Assembly (NCBI RefSeq): GCF_000746275.1
Contig: NZ_JQKX01000001.1
Coordinates: 1 to 57,630 of the forward strand
From: Thermopetrobacter sp. TC1
Lineage (GTDB): Bacteria; Pseudomonadota; Alphaproteobacteria; Rhizobiales; Aestuariivirgaceae
DNA: 57,630 nt
Reading direction: 5' to 3'
Below the pieces are notes generated by a model. It did no database searches, was not told the origin of the DNA, and saw nothing but the letters and a program-made list of their open reading frames with translations. The translations under genes were made by a program, and so were the position numbers. Positions 39,601 to 43,402 of the stretch are shown here, piece after piece; position 1 is the stretch's first letter, and the number at the start of each line of letters is the position of its first letter.

Positions 39601-40091
39601 GCCAGCGACTCCGCCATGAGGCGCACGCCATCCACCTCCGGATCGATCAGCACAACCTCGGCCCGCTTTGCAAAACGGCTGGCCAGACGCTCCCAGTCCG
39701 TCAGCGACGTATCAATGAAGGCGATTTCCCTCTTTCTGGCCGCTGCATTTTCGGTTGCCGAAAGCGCCGCAAACAGCGCATCGGCATCCCCGGCCGCGGC
39801 ATCGCCCGCCTGTGCATCCCCTTCATGGGCAGATGCATCCGCCGCATGATCCTGAGCGGCATCCTTCGCCGCCTGATGCTCCATATGCTGCATCATCTCG
39901 GCGGCCGTGGAGACGGCGGCGCCGTCATAGAGCACCCGCGGCTCCAGCGCCATGCCCTCCGCCAGCAGGCCGCGCCCGGCCATGCCCTCCGTCCCTTGTG
40001 TCTTCGCAGGCTCGTTTTCGTGTCCTTTCCCGATGGTCTTCTTCGTCGTCTTCTCGTCCTGGCCGTTCTTGAACAGTCCGCGCTTGCGCAT
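18684..40091 (-). CDS. Giant LEPR/DUF4347 surface adhesin with TSP3, lectin and cadherin/VCBS repeats
   Basis: About 7135 residues. The start is the ATG of MRKRGLFKNG, with AGGAGG 8 nt upstream; a further in-frame start at 40154 is not supported. There is no Sec signal; residues 48-60 carry ALEPRVLYDGA, an LEPR-type N-terminal motif. Residues about 122-283 are DUF4347, with His177 (IVSHG) and Cys221 (IYGCD) as a caspase/CHAT-like pair. Residues about 285-3880 hold eight thrombospondin-3-like calcium cassettes (DxDxDG, ending in ASYADPDG) separated by different beta-rich domains, one an L-type lectin. Residues about 3880-6840 are repeated putative-Ig plus VCBS/cadherin-like units of about 233 residues and two Gly-rich spacers. 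A Gly/Asp/Ser-rich stretch (about 6845-6920) and a 215-residue unclassified C-terminal domain close it. No RTX nonapeptides are visible. It is first in an operon with the three genes below it. Probable role: calcium-dependent surface adhesion. Confidence 0.9.
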   Translation of the reverse strand: MRKRGLFKNGQDEKTTKKTIGKGHENEPAKTQGTEGMAGRGLLAEGMALEPRVLYDGAAVSTAAEMMQHMEHQAAKDAAQDHAADASAHEGDAQAGDAAAGDADALFAALSATENAAARKREIAFIDTSLTDWERLASRFAKRAEVVLIDPEVDGVRLMAESLAERHDVRAIHIVSHGRPGTLDLGSAKLTAASMARRYADEMQVISRALSEEADILIYGCDFARWARGRAAVEALAEATGVDVAASTDVTGAAAFGGDWELEAQVGVVETAAVAAPGYRAVLADADGDGVDDVTDLDDDNDGILDTVENGEVTYDTGSDDLDGDGLPNRLDVDSDGDGIADFIEAGLDPSLDADGDGRIDGAVDANGVPVAANGGVTPVNSDFDTRPDYVDLDSDQDQIPDAVEAQPTASFTPPANNALYTPQDTDNDDTPDYLDADSDNDGYLDYQESGLQTNFDYINGTNFSDADKDGVQDGNGASYANPAGVMWNPSTGSTPLTRLNDEVLGNDEVAYREAGQGATGGNAAAAAPDADPDGDGLTNANDPDDDNDGISDADENAGLSGGTGTTVSIGSGQWASHIASAQGSVQYPGNSGQYGQSGSYANELLFNEPGQSSPTYVDLQPFTVQQGEGVSATFRPFRAWEYSQYGGVPRAQFQLINSDGNVVASVNWQGALNDNVGPANAESVTLTASNLEAGSYFIRIRDQESDQGWSAWGDDWGLAGMSYTYGPPADVDTDGDGTPDRVDIDSDNDGIADSVERGSGATAVDTDGDGVADYKDLDSDGDGIPDAVEAQATAGYTTPDGSATYTPVDTDADGTPDYLDTDSDNDGQADSTESGLALSGNDADGDGIDDAVGASYADPDGNVRVPLNNDAFRTSASSGGGTGSGGSSNSAPVAVDDGPFAVDYNGQLTGNVLANDSDADGDTLTVTGLRIGSSTTTLAVGQTHNVPSASDPSVHAGTIVINADGTFTFTPATGYTGDVAPIHYDISDGNGGTASATLALGPVQLADTDGDGVPDIDDLDDDNDGIRDEDEGCDTNLLPSNVDGSFEALADVAGTDAYNSNVTGGGWTNLSGSADTWVTPTPTTSSGVWGGLADGMPPSPDGGVFAAAGRWGPESFGTTITGLTPGEQYRVTFYQANAGTEGATPVGDQAHWDVTFGNQTLSSPDIPYLGQGNQTWHRVSLVFTATSDTQQLIFAHGTTGNSYSYMAVDGIRIEPVTQSQPCRDSDGDGIPDHRDLDSDNDGISDLVESGQDASAVDADGDGVHDGNVDPVSGVPLTNDGPARAMPQDADGDGLLDMNDLDSDNDGIPDAVEAQPTTGYTAPDGSTFHQPVDTDGDGTPDYLDTDSDGDGMPDSAESGLNPGADADGDGIGDNINASYADPDGDVNNPASALANEFGDTSEVGYREIPDTDGDGLNDLLDEDDDNDGILDAAESGVTSESGQVDLQNQVLSSSGNVQVLSNSYTPNGITFNTDASIGTTADGVVEIGHFSVDNDNGSLEISLTVRREWNATSYPGTTRGRFEILDASGNVVASTTWEDSTSTGNRSDNDQTVTLSATGLSAGNYTLRISDDGSSGSYWGDDWAVENIRYSLESPPRDTDGDGIPDSLDVDSDNDGISDLVESGQDASAVDADNDGRHDGGVDANGVPTAANGGLATLPDTDGDGVADVRDLDTDGDGIPDAVEAQATDTYTTPDGTTLYTPVDTDNDGTPDYLDTDSDGDFSPDSAESGLTLSGNDADGDGIDDAVGASYADPDGNVNDPAADLNGAAFRTSNLVDTDNDGIPDIQDLDADNDGILNTDEGINTRSGITPLSMQKTNEPEGSSIAQDFTLPAGRAAVVDIFYLDNSFNMVINGTALGDQELQFVPGQPGNVVQFASDGTAYGEQRADGSYNPWIWTLDGRSSNTPIIRVIIHNDGSVELLGRRSLNDPLEALELRNGSFNTIGMNSAGTNAVTISQIVAGPTQLVGEVATFVPRDTDADGTPDYLDVDSDNDGISDLIESGQDAVAVDSDNDGVHDNGVDANGVPVDANGGQAQADTDGDGVVNSIDLDSDADGIPDAVEAQPTGTYTAPDGSTLVMPVDTDRDGTPDFLDTDSDDDSTPDADESGLTLSGADANGDGIDDAVNASYADPDGDINNPATDLADQISGNDEVGFREFQLPPSQPPTIDLDYVDTPPTPGQGEQLALTFTDPPVVTNEGQTEATHGAGNGETAVWANVATVNGQALDLVATVVSNDADDVVFKTRDGLAVTSIQHAAGPLTTSVVRYELVLHGTRTPFRGDFSLLISDLDNNNNGRYEVIQVSRDEIDGYVLEGNTDVRVTENNGILSFKAVDEDRNTNSPQNSVQFNFTKASAFTVTYKRTGFGGFGMNGNISGFFRNPQVTDTNADYGNTFFEDGSPVSIASPNIKITDDRNLTSAEVTLTNPQAGDVLLVNGTAVQAGDTGTVNGLTYAVTSGANGEVVVTITGTATPADYEQAISAIAFANTSDNPDTETVREVTVKVTDDNYQDSNVATTSINVVEVNDAPVAADDGPQAVPGNTAVRGNVLANDTDPDAGDDLSVTGFTIGADTTVQPVGKPVLIPSASDPGKVAGTLELDADGSYTFTPAFGYVGDVAPVTYTVEDGRGGSDSAILSLGPVAAADTDGDGTPDPDDLDVDNDGILNADETVTVTDTLAGFTGWGTDTITGTIKGVTLSLTLGNGETWEQIGGKAAIPNNGPTTVPVTITSSVPLRDLTLELYGLQSPSGNEQEYLGNFNIFPDEVSGQVEPSTWNGDDIVRGDGSGTTENRGTIRFSPAVLGTDGVSVITFDYNRSNGAYSLMFPSMTFTALGDTDSDGIPDYADVDSDNDGISDLIESGQQQAAFDADDDGVHDGAQDANGVPVDANGGVRPVDADGDGLPNTQDLDADADGIPDAVEAQTTTGYVAPDGTSLRLPVDTDADGTPDYLDTDSDNDMSPDADETGLTLLGADANRDGIDDGVHASYADPDGDVNDPAADLRDDQPASPEVAYREPLPDADGDGVPDAFDLDADNDGILNVDEGAFADFTDIENLFVLNGDAVKIAPDEVQLTPDDYSKAGTAMSRNALDLSKDFVFDFQVYLGTADAAGADGIAFTLHNDPRGSNALGNYGGGLGAVGIKDGIFVEFDTWDNNKPGDDLGDIPNDHAAIRDTDVSGVAGLLTPVTDLGNIEDGQWHDVSVRWDAESKTLAVWFNGQKVTELSDPDFFNKYLGGDSRAYFGFSASTGGAKNDQRVRLIHYEGYSLATDTDGDGIADYLDLDSDNDGISDVIESGQNAAVDVNGDGRVDGAVDADGVPVAANGGVTPVDTDADGVADRIDLDSDGDAIPDAVEARPSAGYATPTHANNASNDGVNDDGLQQPIDTDDDGTPDFRDTDSDNDTRPDAVEAGIATLVGVDTNRDGIDDGVYASYADPDGVVDNPATDLADEIAGNDEAAWREFADADGDGVPDTRDLDADGDGILNADEAVNCNELPSPDFSTAQNVTGINGADPYNPQEGDQFRYHNVYEGVDAIVTIEEMAGGTTIEELDTADYGQDVFFQPMITHQAGGHVQIAIQFVKSGTTDPIDPQTFFVTAIDNDGREIVAFDAATATRAFTDDPTHEEAYGGFGAGWMGFIGDGTNLGGIGTDPQFQASAVYVDTNVIRYRLSYEDTGTRLHALSIRPCTIYQGDTAWVSPPVLLEEKDTDGDGTPDYLDVDSDNDGISDLIESGQDAATVDANNDGIVDGPVNDDGVALAANGGSGVAPVDTDGDSLPDQLDLDSDNDGIPDAVEAQPTAGYTAPDGSTLVMPVDTDMDGTPDYLDTNADDDSFTDSEESGLTLSGQDVNRDGIDDAVNASYADPDGDVNDPARDLADLTPGDGEVAYREPNTPPTITADADGSSGAANADDFLTTYTENDPAIAIVDTDAAIIDPEGNVQVLEVVLTNGKAGDLVQYVIPAGSGISAMAVPGQTLASDGQMTLTFTAGQGTTMAQWNDLLQSLTLLPSTTSPNDPDTTPRTFTFQVTDAAGAVSNVVQSTINVVAVNDAPGLDLDDDDSGGLGGGDYAGTYTENDSAMPISSGIVLIDPDDAEMESTTVTFTNPQADDVLEVNGTAVQAGDTGTVNGISYAVSTGANGALVITFSGTASKADYVAALQAVSFRSSSENPDTTQRVFTVVMNDGEADSVPRTAYIDVVRVNDAPEVIDPATGQPDPDYAGSAANADGDTISIDGAAMFRDVDGDALTFSASGLPSWLSIDPATGVVSGTAPADASQGGPNGDGVYPFTITATDPDGAQATVNVTLAVTNVAPLAADDTGATDEDTSTDGNVLANDADGAPDGDTLSVAAVNGDAVNVGQPVQLPHGALVITADGSWTFTPNDAANALAVGETVTDTVTYTISDGQGGTAMAQLAITITGVNDAPQVIDPATGQPDPAAAPADMTSDDGEQPAVLDVSAFFNDPDGDRLTYNASGLPAGLSIDPATGRISGTIDPSASQGGPNGDGVYPVTVTVDDGNGGTASMSFTWMVANVAPVAQADTSLDTEDATQSGNVLANDADGAPDSDALTVSAVVGGQVGQPLLLSHGSIVLNADGSWTFTPNAAANALKSGETAIQTVIYRVSDGQGGEAQATLTITVIGLNDGPVVIDPTDPGEPGEPKPADPNTVVPQQALTDGEAVTFDAAQYVADPEGEALTYAATGLPAGLSIDPITGVISGTIDRSASQGGPNGDGGYTVTVTATDPSGESTQFTVPIKVNNVPPVAVDDAASTGEDAAVSGNVLTDAVTGDADGAPDADPVTVAAVAGDAANIGQPVQLPHGEVVINTDGSWTFTPNAAANALGAGETVTDTVTYQVSDGEGGTDTASLSITLTGSNDGPVVIDPTDPGEPGDPKPAPDADNVLADVTATDGEAIAPINAAAVFADPEGAALTFSASGLPEGLSIDPATGVISGTIDPSASQGGPNGDGVYEVTVTATDPEGAEARTTITFTVRNIPPVAQDDAAAGGEDDVLSGNVITDATTGDADGAPDADVLTVSAVNGDAANVGQPVQLDHGTVTINADGSWRFTPNAAANALAEGETVTDTVSYTITDGEGGTDTATLSITLTGSNDGPVVIDPTDPGEPGDPKPADPDTIVPVQTVNDGEAITQLNISPYVADPESGALTFSATGLPAGLSIDPATGVISGTVDPSASQGGTDPVNAPGVYEAVVTATDGNGESVELTVRLAVSNQAPVAADDAASTDENAAVTGNVLTNDTDGAPDADALMVSEVAGSPAHVGEPVAGSGGGTFVIEADGSWTFEPGMDFDALAEGESRTTSITYEVSDGQGGFDTATLTVTVTGSNDGLIIAPPAVQRTVTDGETITPIDVSQAISNPQNLPLTYVATGLPEGLSIDLATGVISGTIADDASVSGPYHALVTAYGPGGEMTSVTVLFTVENVDPQAQDDAAATTQGTSVVVNVLANDADGAPDGDALAISGTTAPAHGSVSINADGTVTYTPNTGFVGTDTFDYSVTDGQGGTVTAQVTVEVGAGPAKPQLPGVPEGTRLSDQSGNDGETITPIDVSGHFTDPDGQDLTYTATGLPAGLTIDPATGVISGTIDPNASKHGPYEVHVTAIDPDGNHVTETFTFHVSNPGPDAVDDVVNTAADTPVVINAMANDSDPDGDPLHIALISDQPQHGTVTRNPDGTLTYTPEAGFTGTDTFTYVLEDANGGRDEATVTVNVGNDDGGVPEIVGPGGGSGGSGGGGGTGGSGLPVIMDPVEVTDGETITPIDAGSAFTDPDGQPLTFSGLGLPEGLSIDPATGVITGTLPNDASAEGPYDVLITATDPDGKQVTGVLTLNVANPAPEAADDTGWTNPNTPLQLGVLANDLDADGDALTASIADQPQRGTVVVNADGSITYTPEAGFEGTDTFTYTVTDAQGASDTATVTVHVGDDGAGNGGSGGNGGNGGSGGGTGGGNGGGNGGHLGPNVGLTNRTATDGETIDPIVLDDLIIDPDGDPVTYTVSGLPQGLAFDPATRTISGTIDHSASQGGPNGDGLYTVTVTATDASGAQVTQQFTIAVSNVAPVANDDAAAGGEDDVLSGNVITDAATGDADGAPDGDVLTVSAVDGDAANVGQPVQLDHGTVVINADGSWTFTPNAAANALGEGETVTDTVTYQVSDGQGGTDTAMLSITLTGSNDGPVVIDPTDPGEPGDPKPADPDTIVPVQTVNDGETITPLDVSQYVADPEGGALTFSATGLPAGLTIDPATGVISGTVTSDASVGGPNGDGRYPVTVTVTDPSGANVQFTVSLQVRNIPPVAQDDAAAGGEDAVLSGNVITDVATGDADGAPDADVLTVSTVAGDAANVGQPVQLDHGTVVINAYGSWTFTPNAAANALGEGETVTDTVTYQVSDGQGGTDTATLSITLTGSNDGPVVIDPTDPGEPGDPKPADPDSIMPVQTVNDGEAITPLDVSQYVADPEGGALTFAATGLPAGLTIDPATGVISGTVTPDASVGGPNGDGRYPVTVTVTDENGEQVTFTFEYAVHNVPPVAEDDVAFSDDSAEQAGSVLVNDHDGGADRDALTVTAVNGEAANVGQVIDLAHGDLVLEADGRWRFVPNALGEALKAGETATDTVTYTVADGQGGMDTATLSITLHGSDDGPRVVDPQRPVDPGDPQPQVDPDTVVPTQTVSDAQEVRLDLSAYVTDPEGGTLTFSATGLPEGLSIDPATGVISGTVAPDASTGGPNGDGRYPVAVTITDEGGHAVVLRFTYEARNVPPQVVTPLADVEGNNAEPVRIETAQAFVDADGDRLTYSASGLPEGLSIDPDTGVISGVLPADASVRGPFVITVTADDGQGGTASTTFILGAKAPNRITPDGGGGRGRHGGEESGGAGAGNGREGGSGDGGASGFGTGLGEGDGDGSGAGDPGSFGPGGDGDGSGSSGLIGAVVDAIDPLGGSALGRDNAIGGVVNAMGGLDGAASALSNDRSITRVVAWARDLGAKDRGLDAAHSTPAADDLFTPPYRGSDHLLQAAADGTAMQVRTLVTRDGLLAIELPAHDSLRVRDAAGRALPWQMNRADMRTILVDVPAGQSAVVLRIERMQGEVVMESWIVRVNVSDGTITVLSHETGAQRQGLLNDVQKQLLDPEEERHAALLRALHAAE
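20640..27500 (-). repeat. About 700-bp repeats in the C-terminal half of the giant gene
   Basis: A unit of 696-702 bp (232-234 codons) pairs a putative-Ig module (FSATGLPAGLSIDPATGVIS) with a VCBS-like module (HGTVVINADGSWTFTPNAA). The Pro-rich joint DPTDPGEPGDPKP recurs at about 20.83, 21.53, 24.74, 25.44 and 26.14 kb. Segments around 20.66-21.16, 21.36-21.86 and 24.58-25.08 kb are nearly identical at DNA level, which suggests recent duplication or gene conversion. Confidence 0.75.
28440..39240 (-). repeat. Eight TSP3-like calcium cassettes inside the giant gene
   Basis: Each cassette codes for about 150-200 residues with the same internal order: DSDNDGISDLIESGQ, ANGVP.AANGG, DGDGIPDAVEAQ, YTAPDGS, DTDSDND, GLTLSG, ASYADPDG, then EVAYRE. 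The ASYADPDG block lies near 28531, 29812, 31143, 33705, 34837, 35953, 37519 and 38650, giving spacings of about 1.1-1.6 kb and one of 2.56 kb. The cassettes are well conserved at both protein and DNA level, while the domains between them are not alike. Confidence 0.8.
30312..30960 (-). other. Legume (L-type) lectin-like domain in the giant protein
   Basis: Encodes about 215 residues with the L-type lectin order: KDFVFDFQVYLG, GADGIAFTLHND, GGGLGAVGI, VEFDTWDN (Asp plus Asn expected at the calcium/sugar site), WHDVSVRWD, LAVWFNGQKV and YFGFSASTGG. This would give the adhesin a carbohydrate-binding module. Confidence 0.7.
39243..39728 (-). other. DUF4347 domain of the giant protein
   Basis: Covers residues about 122-283: IAFIDTSLTDWERL, a strand ending VVLID, AIHIVSHGRPGTLDLG, ADILIYGCDFAR, VAASTDVTGAAAFGGDWELE. 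This is the standard DUF4347 order. DUF4347 is placed by fold with caspase/CHAT-like peptidases, and both His (SHG) and Cys (YGC) are kept here, so proteolytic activity is possible but unproven. Confidence 0.75.
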
Positions 40092-40158
40092 TCCTGATCC
40101 CTCCTCGCTCGGCAAAGGCCTTCTCGCCGCTCTCCCCTCCGGCGAGCAGGGCACACCC

Positions 40159-40374
40159 GCTATAGGCGAATTTCGATTCGGCTAACTACTATTGGGTGTA
40201 TTCCTTAACTGATTCTTACCATTGCGCGCAAGCGCCTCTTCCCCGGGAAAGGAACAGAGAAGACCCGCCCCGGCAGACCGGCGCCCGTTCTTGAGTCCTC
40301 ATCACTTGTTAAGAATTGACCGCTAATCTTGCGCCTTGCGGGGGCCCCAAGCTGATGGGAGGGGCTTCTGGGGC
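40159..40374. promoter_or_regulatory. Divergent control region, giant adhesin / GGDEF-EAL gene
   Basis: The 283-bp gap between the two divergent starts is AT-richer at 40160-40230. A TATAGC box on the minus strand (40159-40164) could be the -10 of the giant gene, but its -35 is poor. No clear promoter was found for the plus-strand gene. There is no coding frame of note. Confidence 0.3.
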
Positions 40375-42612
40375 ATGACGAAGACCAAGGGACAGATCGC
40401 GGTAAGCCAGGACATCGGCGGCGATGTTCACGCCAGCCGCACGCTTGCCGTCGAGAAAGAGATCCCTCACGACAAGCTGAAAATTCTCGGCGATGAACTG
40501 ATGCGGCTGACCGAATCCTTCGCCTGGATCAGCCGCAACGGGCATGACATTCTCCTCTGGCGAGGCAATCCGCACGACATTCTCGGCATAGACCTCCCTG
40601 ACGGGCACATCACCATAGACAACATCCTCGCCGCCTTCGATTCGCGCACGCGCGGCGACATGCGTCGCTGCATCGCCCGCAGCCTCACCCGCGGGGAATC
40701 ATGGGACATGGATCTCGAGCTTGCCGCAACCGCCGGCAATGGCAGCGGCAAGTGGCTGCATGCCTCAGGCTCCGTCACCGACATTGACGGCGTGCGCTAC
40801 CTCGTGGGCGTTTTCCGCAACGAAACCCGCATCCGCCATATGGAGGATCGCCTGGCCATGGAGCGGCGCGAGCGCACCCTGGCCACGCAGATGCTCACCC
40901 AGCTGCTCGATGTGCTGCCCAACGCCATCGCCGCCTATGATCCGGATGACCGCCTCATCTTCTACAACCGGCAGTACAAGATCTATTACGACCGCGCCGC
41001 TCCCGCCATCAACATCGGCGAGAAATACGAGAACATCCTGCGCTATGCCATCGAACACGGACAATATCGCGATGTCGATCCTTCCCTGGCGCGCTCCCGC
41101 GAATGGATGCTGCAGCGCCTGGAACGGCATCGCAAGGGCACGCGCACCGATCTTGTCCAGCAGCTCGCTTCCGGCCGCTGGGTGCAGGTGCGCGAACGCA
41201 AGTCGAAAAACGGATACACCGTTCTCATCAGCACCGACATTTCCGAGCTGAAGCGCGCCGAGCAGCGCATCCGCGAACAGGCCGAGACCGATGCCCTCAC
41301 CGGCCTTCTCAACCGCACCAGCTTTATGAAGCGCTTCGAGGGCTGGCTCGGCCGGCGGCGTCATGATGATGAATGCTGCGGCTGTTTCATCCTCTTCGAT
41401 CTCGATCACTTCAAATCCATCAATGACACGCTCGGCCATCAGGCGGGAGACAAGCTTCTGCAGGAGATTGCCGAACGCTTGAAAAGGGTCACGCGCGCAA
41501 CCGACCTGCTCGCCCGCCTCGGCGGAGATGAGTTCGCCATTTTCCTGCCCATGCGTGATACGCGCCATTGCGATGCCGTGGTGCGCAAGATCCATGATGC
41601 CCTCACCGAACGGCTCACCATAGAGGGCAAGACCCTCAACCCGGGCGTGTCCATGGGCGTCACCATTGTGGAAGGCGATGATGCCAAGACCGACGAGGTC
41701 ATTCGCCGCGCTGATACCGCCCTGTTTCATGCCAAGGCGGCGGGGCGCAATGCCTGGCGCTATTTCGACCATGCCCTGCAGGAACATTTCGAGCGCCGCC
41801 GGCGCCTGACCGCCAATCTGCGCGAGGCCATCGCCTGCAACGCCATCGACATCAATCTCCAGCCGCTCGTTTCGTTCCAGAACGGCGCCCACGTGGGCTT
41901 TGAGGTGCTCGCCCGCTGGAAGCATGAGGGGCAGAACATCTCGCCGGCGGAATTCATCCCCATCGCCGAGGATGCGGGCCTCATCCTCGACATTGGCTGC
42001 CTGGTGATGAAAAAGGCGCTGGCCTGGTTCACCGAGATGAAGCGCAAGGGGCTGCATCCGGGCCGCCTGGCCGTGAACATCTCGCCGGTGCAGCTTAAGT
42101 GCCAGAACTTCTTCGAGCGTCTGGAACAGGCTCTTGCCGCCTTTGATGTTCAGCCGCACGAACTGGAGTTCGAGATCACCGAGACGGCCCTCATCGGCCG
42201 TGATGAGGAGCTGATCGGCCGCACGCTCAAGCGCCTGGCCGAGCTCGGTTTTGTCATCGCGCTCGATGATTTCGGCACCGGTAATGCCACCTTCTCGCAT
42301 TTGAAGCGCTTCCCCATCCACAAGCTGAAGATCGACAAGACCTTCGTGGACGATATCGGCTCCGATCCCGACAACACCATCATCACCCAGGCCATCATCA
42401 ACCTCGCTCACAACCTCGGCATGGAAGTGGTGGCGGAAGGGATCGAGACGCAGCGACAGAAGAGCTTCCTGCGCATTTCCGGCTGCGACATCGGTCAGGG
42501 CTATCTCATCTCTCGTCCGCTCGACCTTGAGGCGGCCGAAACCTGGCTGAAGGGGCATCAGCCCGATGCCGATGGCACCCCGCGCGGCAATGGCCGTCAT
42601 ATCGTGGCCTGA
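40375..42612 (+). CDS. PAS-GGDEF-EAL cyclic-di-GMP enzyme
   Basis: 745 residues, cytosolic (no transmembrane helix). Two PAS-like sensory regions come first (about 35-155 and 172-295; the second has LPNAIAAYDPDDRLIFYNRQY). The diguanylate cyclase domain has an intact GGDEF (383-387) and an inhibitory RxxD site exactly five residues before it (RATD, 374-377). The EAL domain reads EVL at 510-512. The other metal and catalytic positions are kept (NIS 569, EITE 600-603, DD 631-632, KID 652-654, AEGIE 687-691), so both synthesis and breakdown of c-di-GMP are possible. ATG preferred to an upstream TTG at 40336. It is divergent from the giant adhesin, whose surface display it may control (inference). 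Confidence 0.93.
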   Translation: MTKTKGQIAVSQDIGGDVHASRTLAVEKEIPHDKLKILGDELMRLTESFAWISRNGHDILLWRGNPHDILGIDLPDGHITIDNILAAFDSRTRGDMRRCIARSLTRGESWDMDLELAATAGNGSGKWLHASGSVTDIDGVRYLVGVFRNETRIRHMEDRLAMERRERTLATQMLTQLLDVLPNAIAAYDPDDRLIFYNRQYKIYYDRAAPAINIGEKYENILRYAIEHGQYRDVDPSLARSREWMLQRLERHRKGTRTDLVQQLASGRWVQVRERKSKNGYTVLISTDISELKRAEQRIREQAETDALTGLLNRTSFMKRFEGWLGRRRHDDECCGCFILFDLDHFKSINDTLGHQAGDKLLQEIAERLKRVTRATDLLARLGGDEFAIFLPMRDTRHCDAVVRKIHDALTERLTIEGKTLNPGVSMGVTIVEGDDAKTDEVIRRADTALFHAKAAGRNAWRYFDHALQEHFERRRRLTANLREAIACNAIDINLQPLVSFQNGAHVGFEVLARWKHEGQNISPAEFIPIAEDAGLILDIGCLVMKKALAWFTEMKRKGLHPGRLAVNISPVQLKCQNFFERLEQALAAFDVQPHELEFEITETALIGRDEELIGRTLKRLAELGFVIALDDFGTGNATFSHLKRFPIHKLKIDKTFVDDIGSDPDNTIITQAIINLAHNLGMEVVAEGIETQRQKSFLRISGCDIGQGYLISRPLDLEAAETWLKGHQPDADGTPRGNGRHIVA

Positions 42613-42660
42613 AAACGATTTTTGCGCATGCCGCACACTCTCCCCACGACATGCGCCACA

Positions 42661-42695
42661 GGGCCGGATCCAGACCTGATGGATCCGGCCCTTCT
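42661..42695 (+). terminator. Terminator-like hairpin after the GGDEF-EAL gene
   Basis: GGGCCGGATCC, a 9-nt loop, GGATCCGGCCC, then TTCT. The stem is a perfect 11 bp, but the T-run is short. Confidence 0.55.
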
Positions 42696-42722
42696 CAGAG
42701 CCCAACCGGTAATTCACAAAAC

Positions 42723-42800
42723 AGCCCCGCGTTCCCGCCCAAGCACCCTGTTTGGTGCATAATATCGGGTGGCCCAAGCGGGGGCGCGGGGCGGTGGGTG
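42723..42800. repeat. Family C palindromic element, copy 2
   Basis: Starts GCCCCGCGTTCCCGCCC, centre ACCCTGTTTGGTGCATAA, ends GCGGGGGCGCGGGGCGGTGG. Its arms pair with each other. It matches the copy at 11150-11230 in order and orientation. Confidence 0.8.
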
Positions 42801-42850
42801 GAGGCTCTCAGCAAAGCGTTTCCGTTCTCCCCATCCTTAAAGCCTGCCTG

Positions 42851-42882
42851 TTGCAGGACGGGGCTTCCTCCCCGTCCTGCAA
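42851..42882. repeat. Perfect 13-bp hairpin
   Basis: TTGCAGGACGGGG-CTTCCT-CCCCGTCCTGCAA, not followed by a T-run. It is similar in arm sequence (GACGGGG/CCCCGTC) to a family A hairpin at 57577-57597 but has a 6-nt rather than a 3-nt centre. Confidence 0.55.
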
Positions 42883-43402
42883 TGACCATTCTTATTAAGA
42901 GGATGAAGCCTGCGTGCTTTCTGCCTACTGCCGGTGAAGACGCTTGAGAAAAAGTAACGGCACGGGACGCATCCGCCCCCGGTGGGATCGCCCCGTGCCG
43001 CCTCGCCGCATCCACATCCACGCGGCGATTCTCGGAATTGCATAGATCGATCCGCAGGAAAAATGCCACTACGCTGGCGATATGAAGCCCGGTATCACTG
43101 CCATACGCAGATGGCCACTCCGTTCCCTCACCGGGCGGAACCTGATCGCGCCAGCTGGATGCATCATGCATCACACGCTTTTACAGCTGGCAGCAATCTT
43201 TCAGGTCATTACTGGGCAACGCCCCCTCATCGTCCGATGGCATGTGCCATTTGACTGTGCATGTGCATCCGAACCTTGCGGATCGTCTCCCCCGCACCAT
43301 GCATATGATAATAAATACCCGCTATAATTTCACTATGGTTGAATTACCATATGACAAGTGGTCACATGAACAATCCATTTTTGGGCATATTCCAAGTCCG
43401 CC
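42883..43402. other. Intergenic region without a recognised gene
   Basis: The last 250 bp are AT-richer than the surroundings (for example around 43300-43390). Short open frames here lack a Shine-Dalgarno or any recognisable product. I see no RNA gene or clear promoter. Confidence 0.5.

Noticed and set aside
18684-40091. Type I secreted RTX adhesin
   Set aside because: No GGxGxDxLx nonapeptides were seen. The calcium motifs are TSP3-like (DxDxDG), and no ABC transporter is adjacent.
43082-43327. An 81-codon open frame in the AT-richer gap before moeB
   Set aside because: No ribosome binding site, no family, no helix or signal pattern; it is likely chance.
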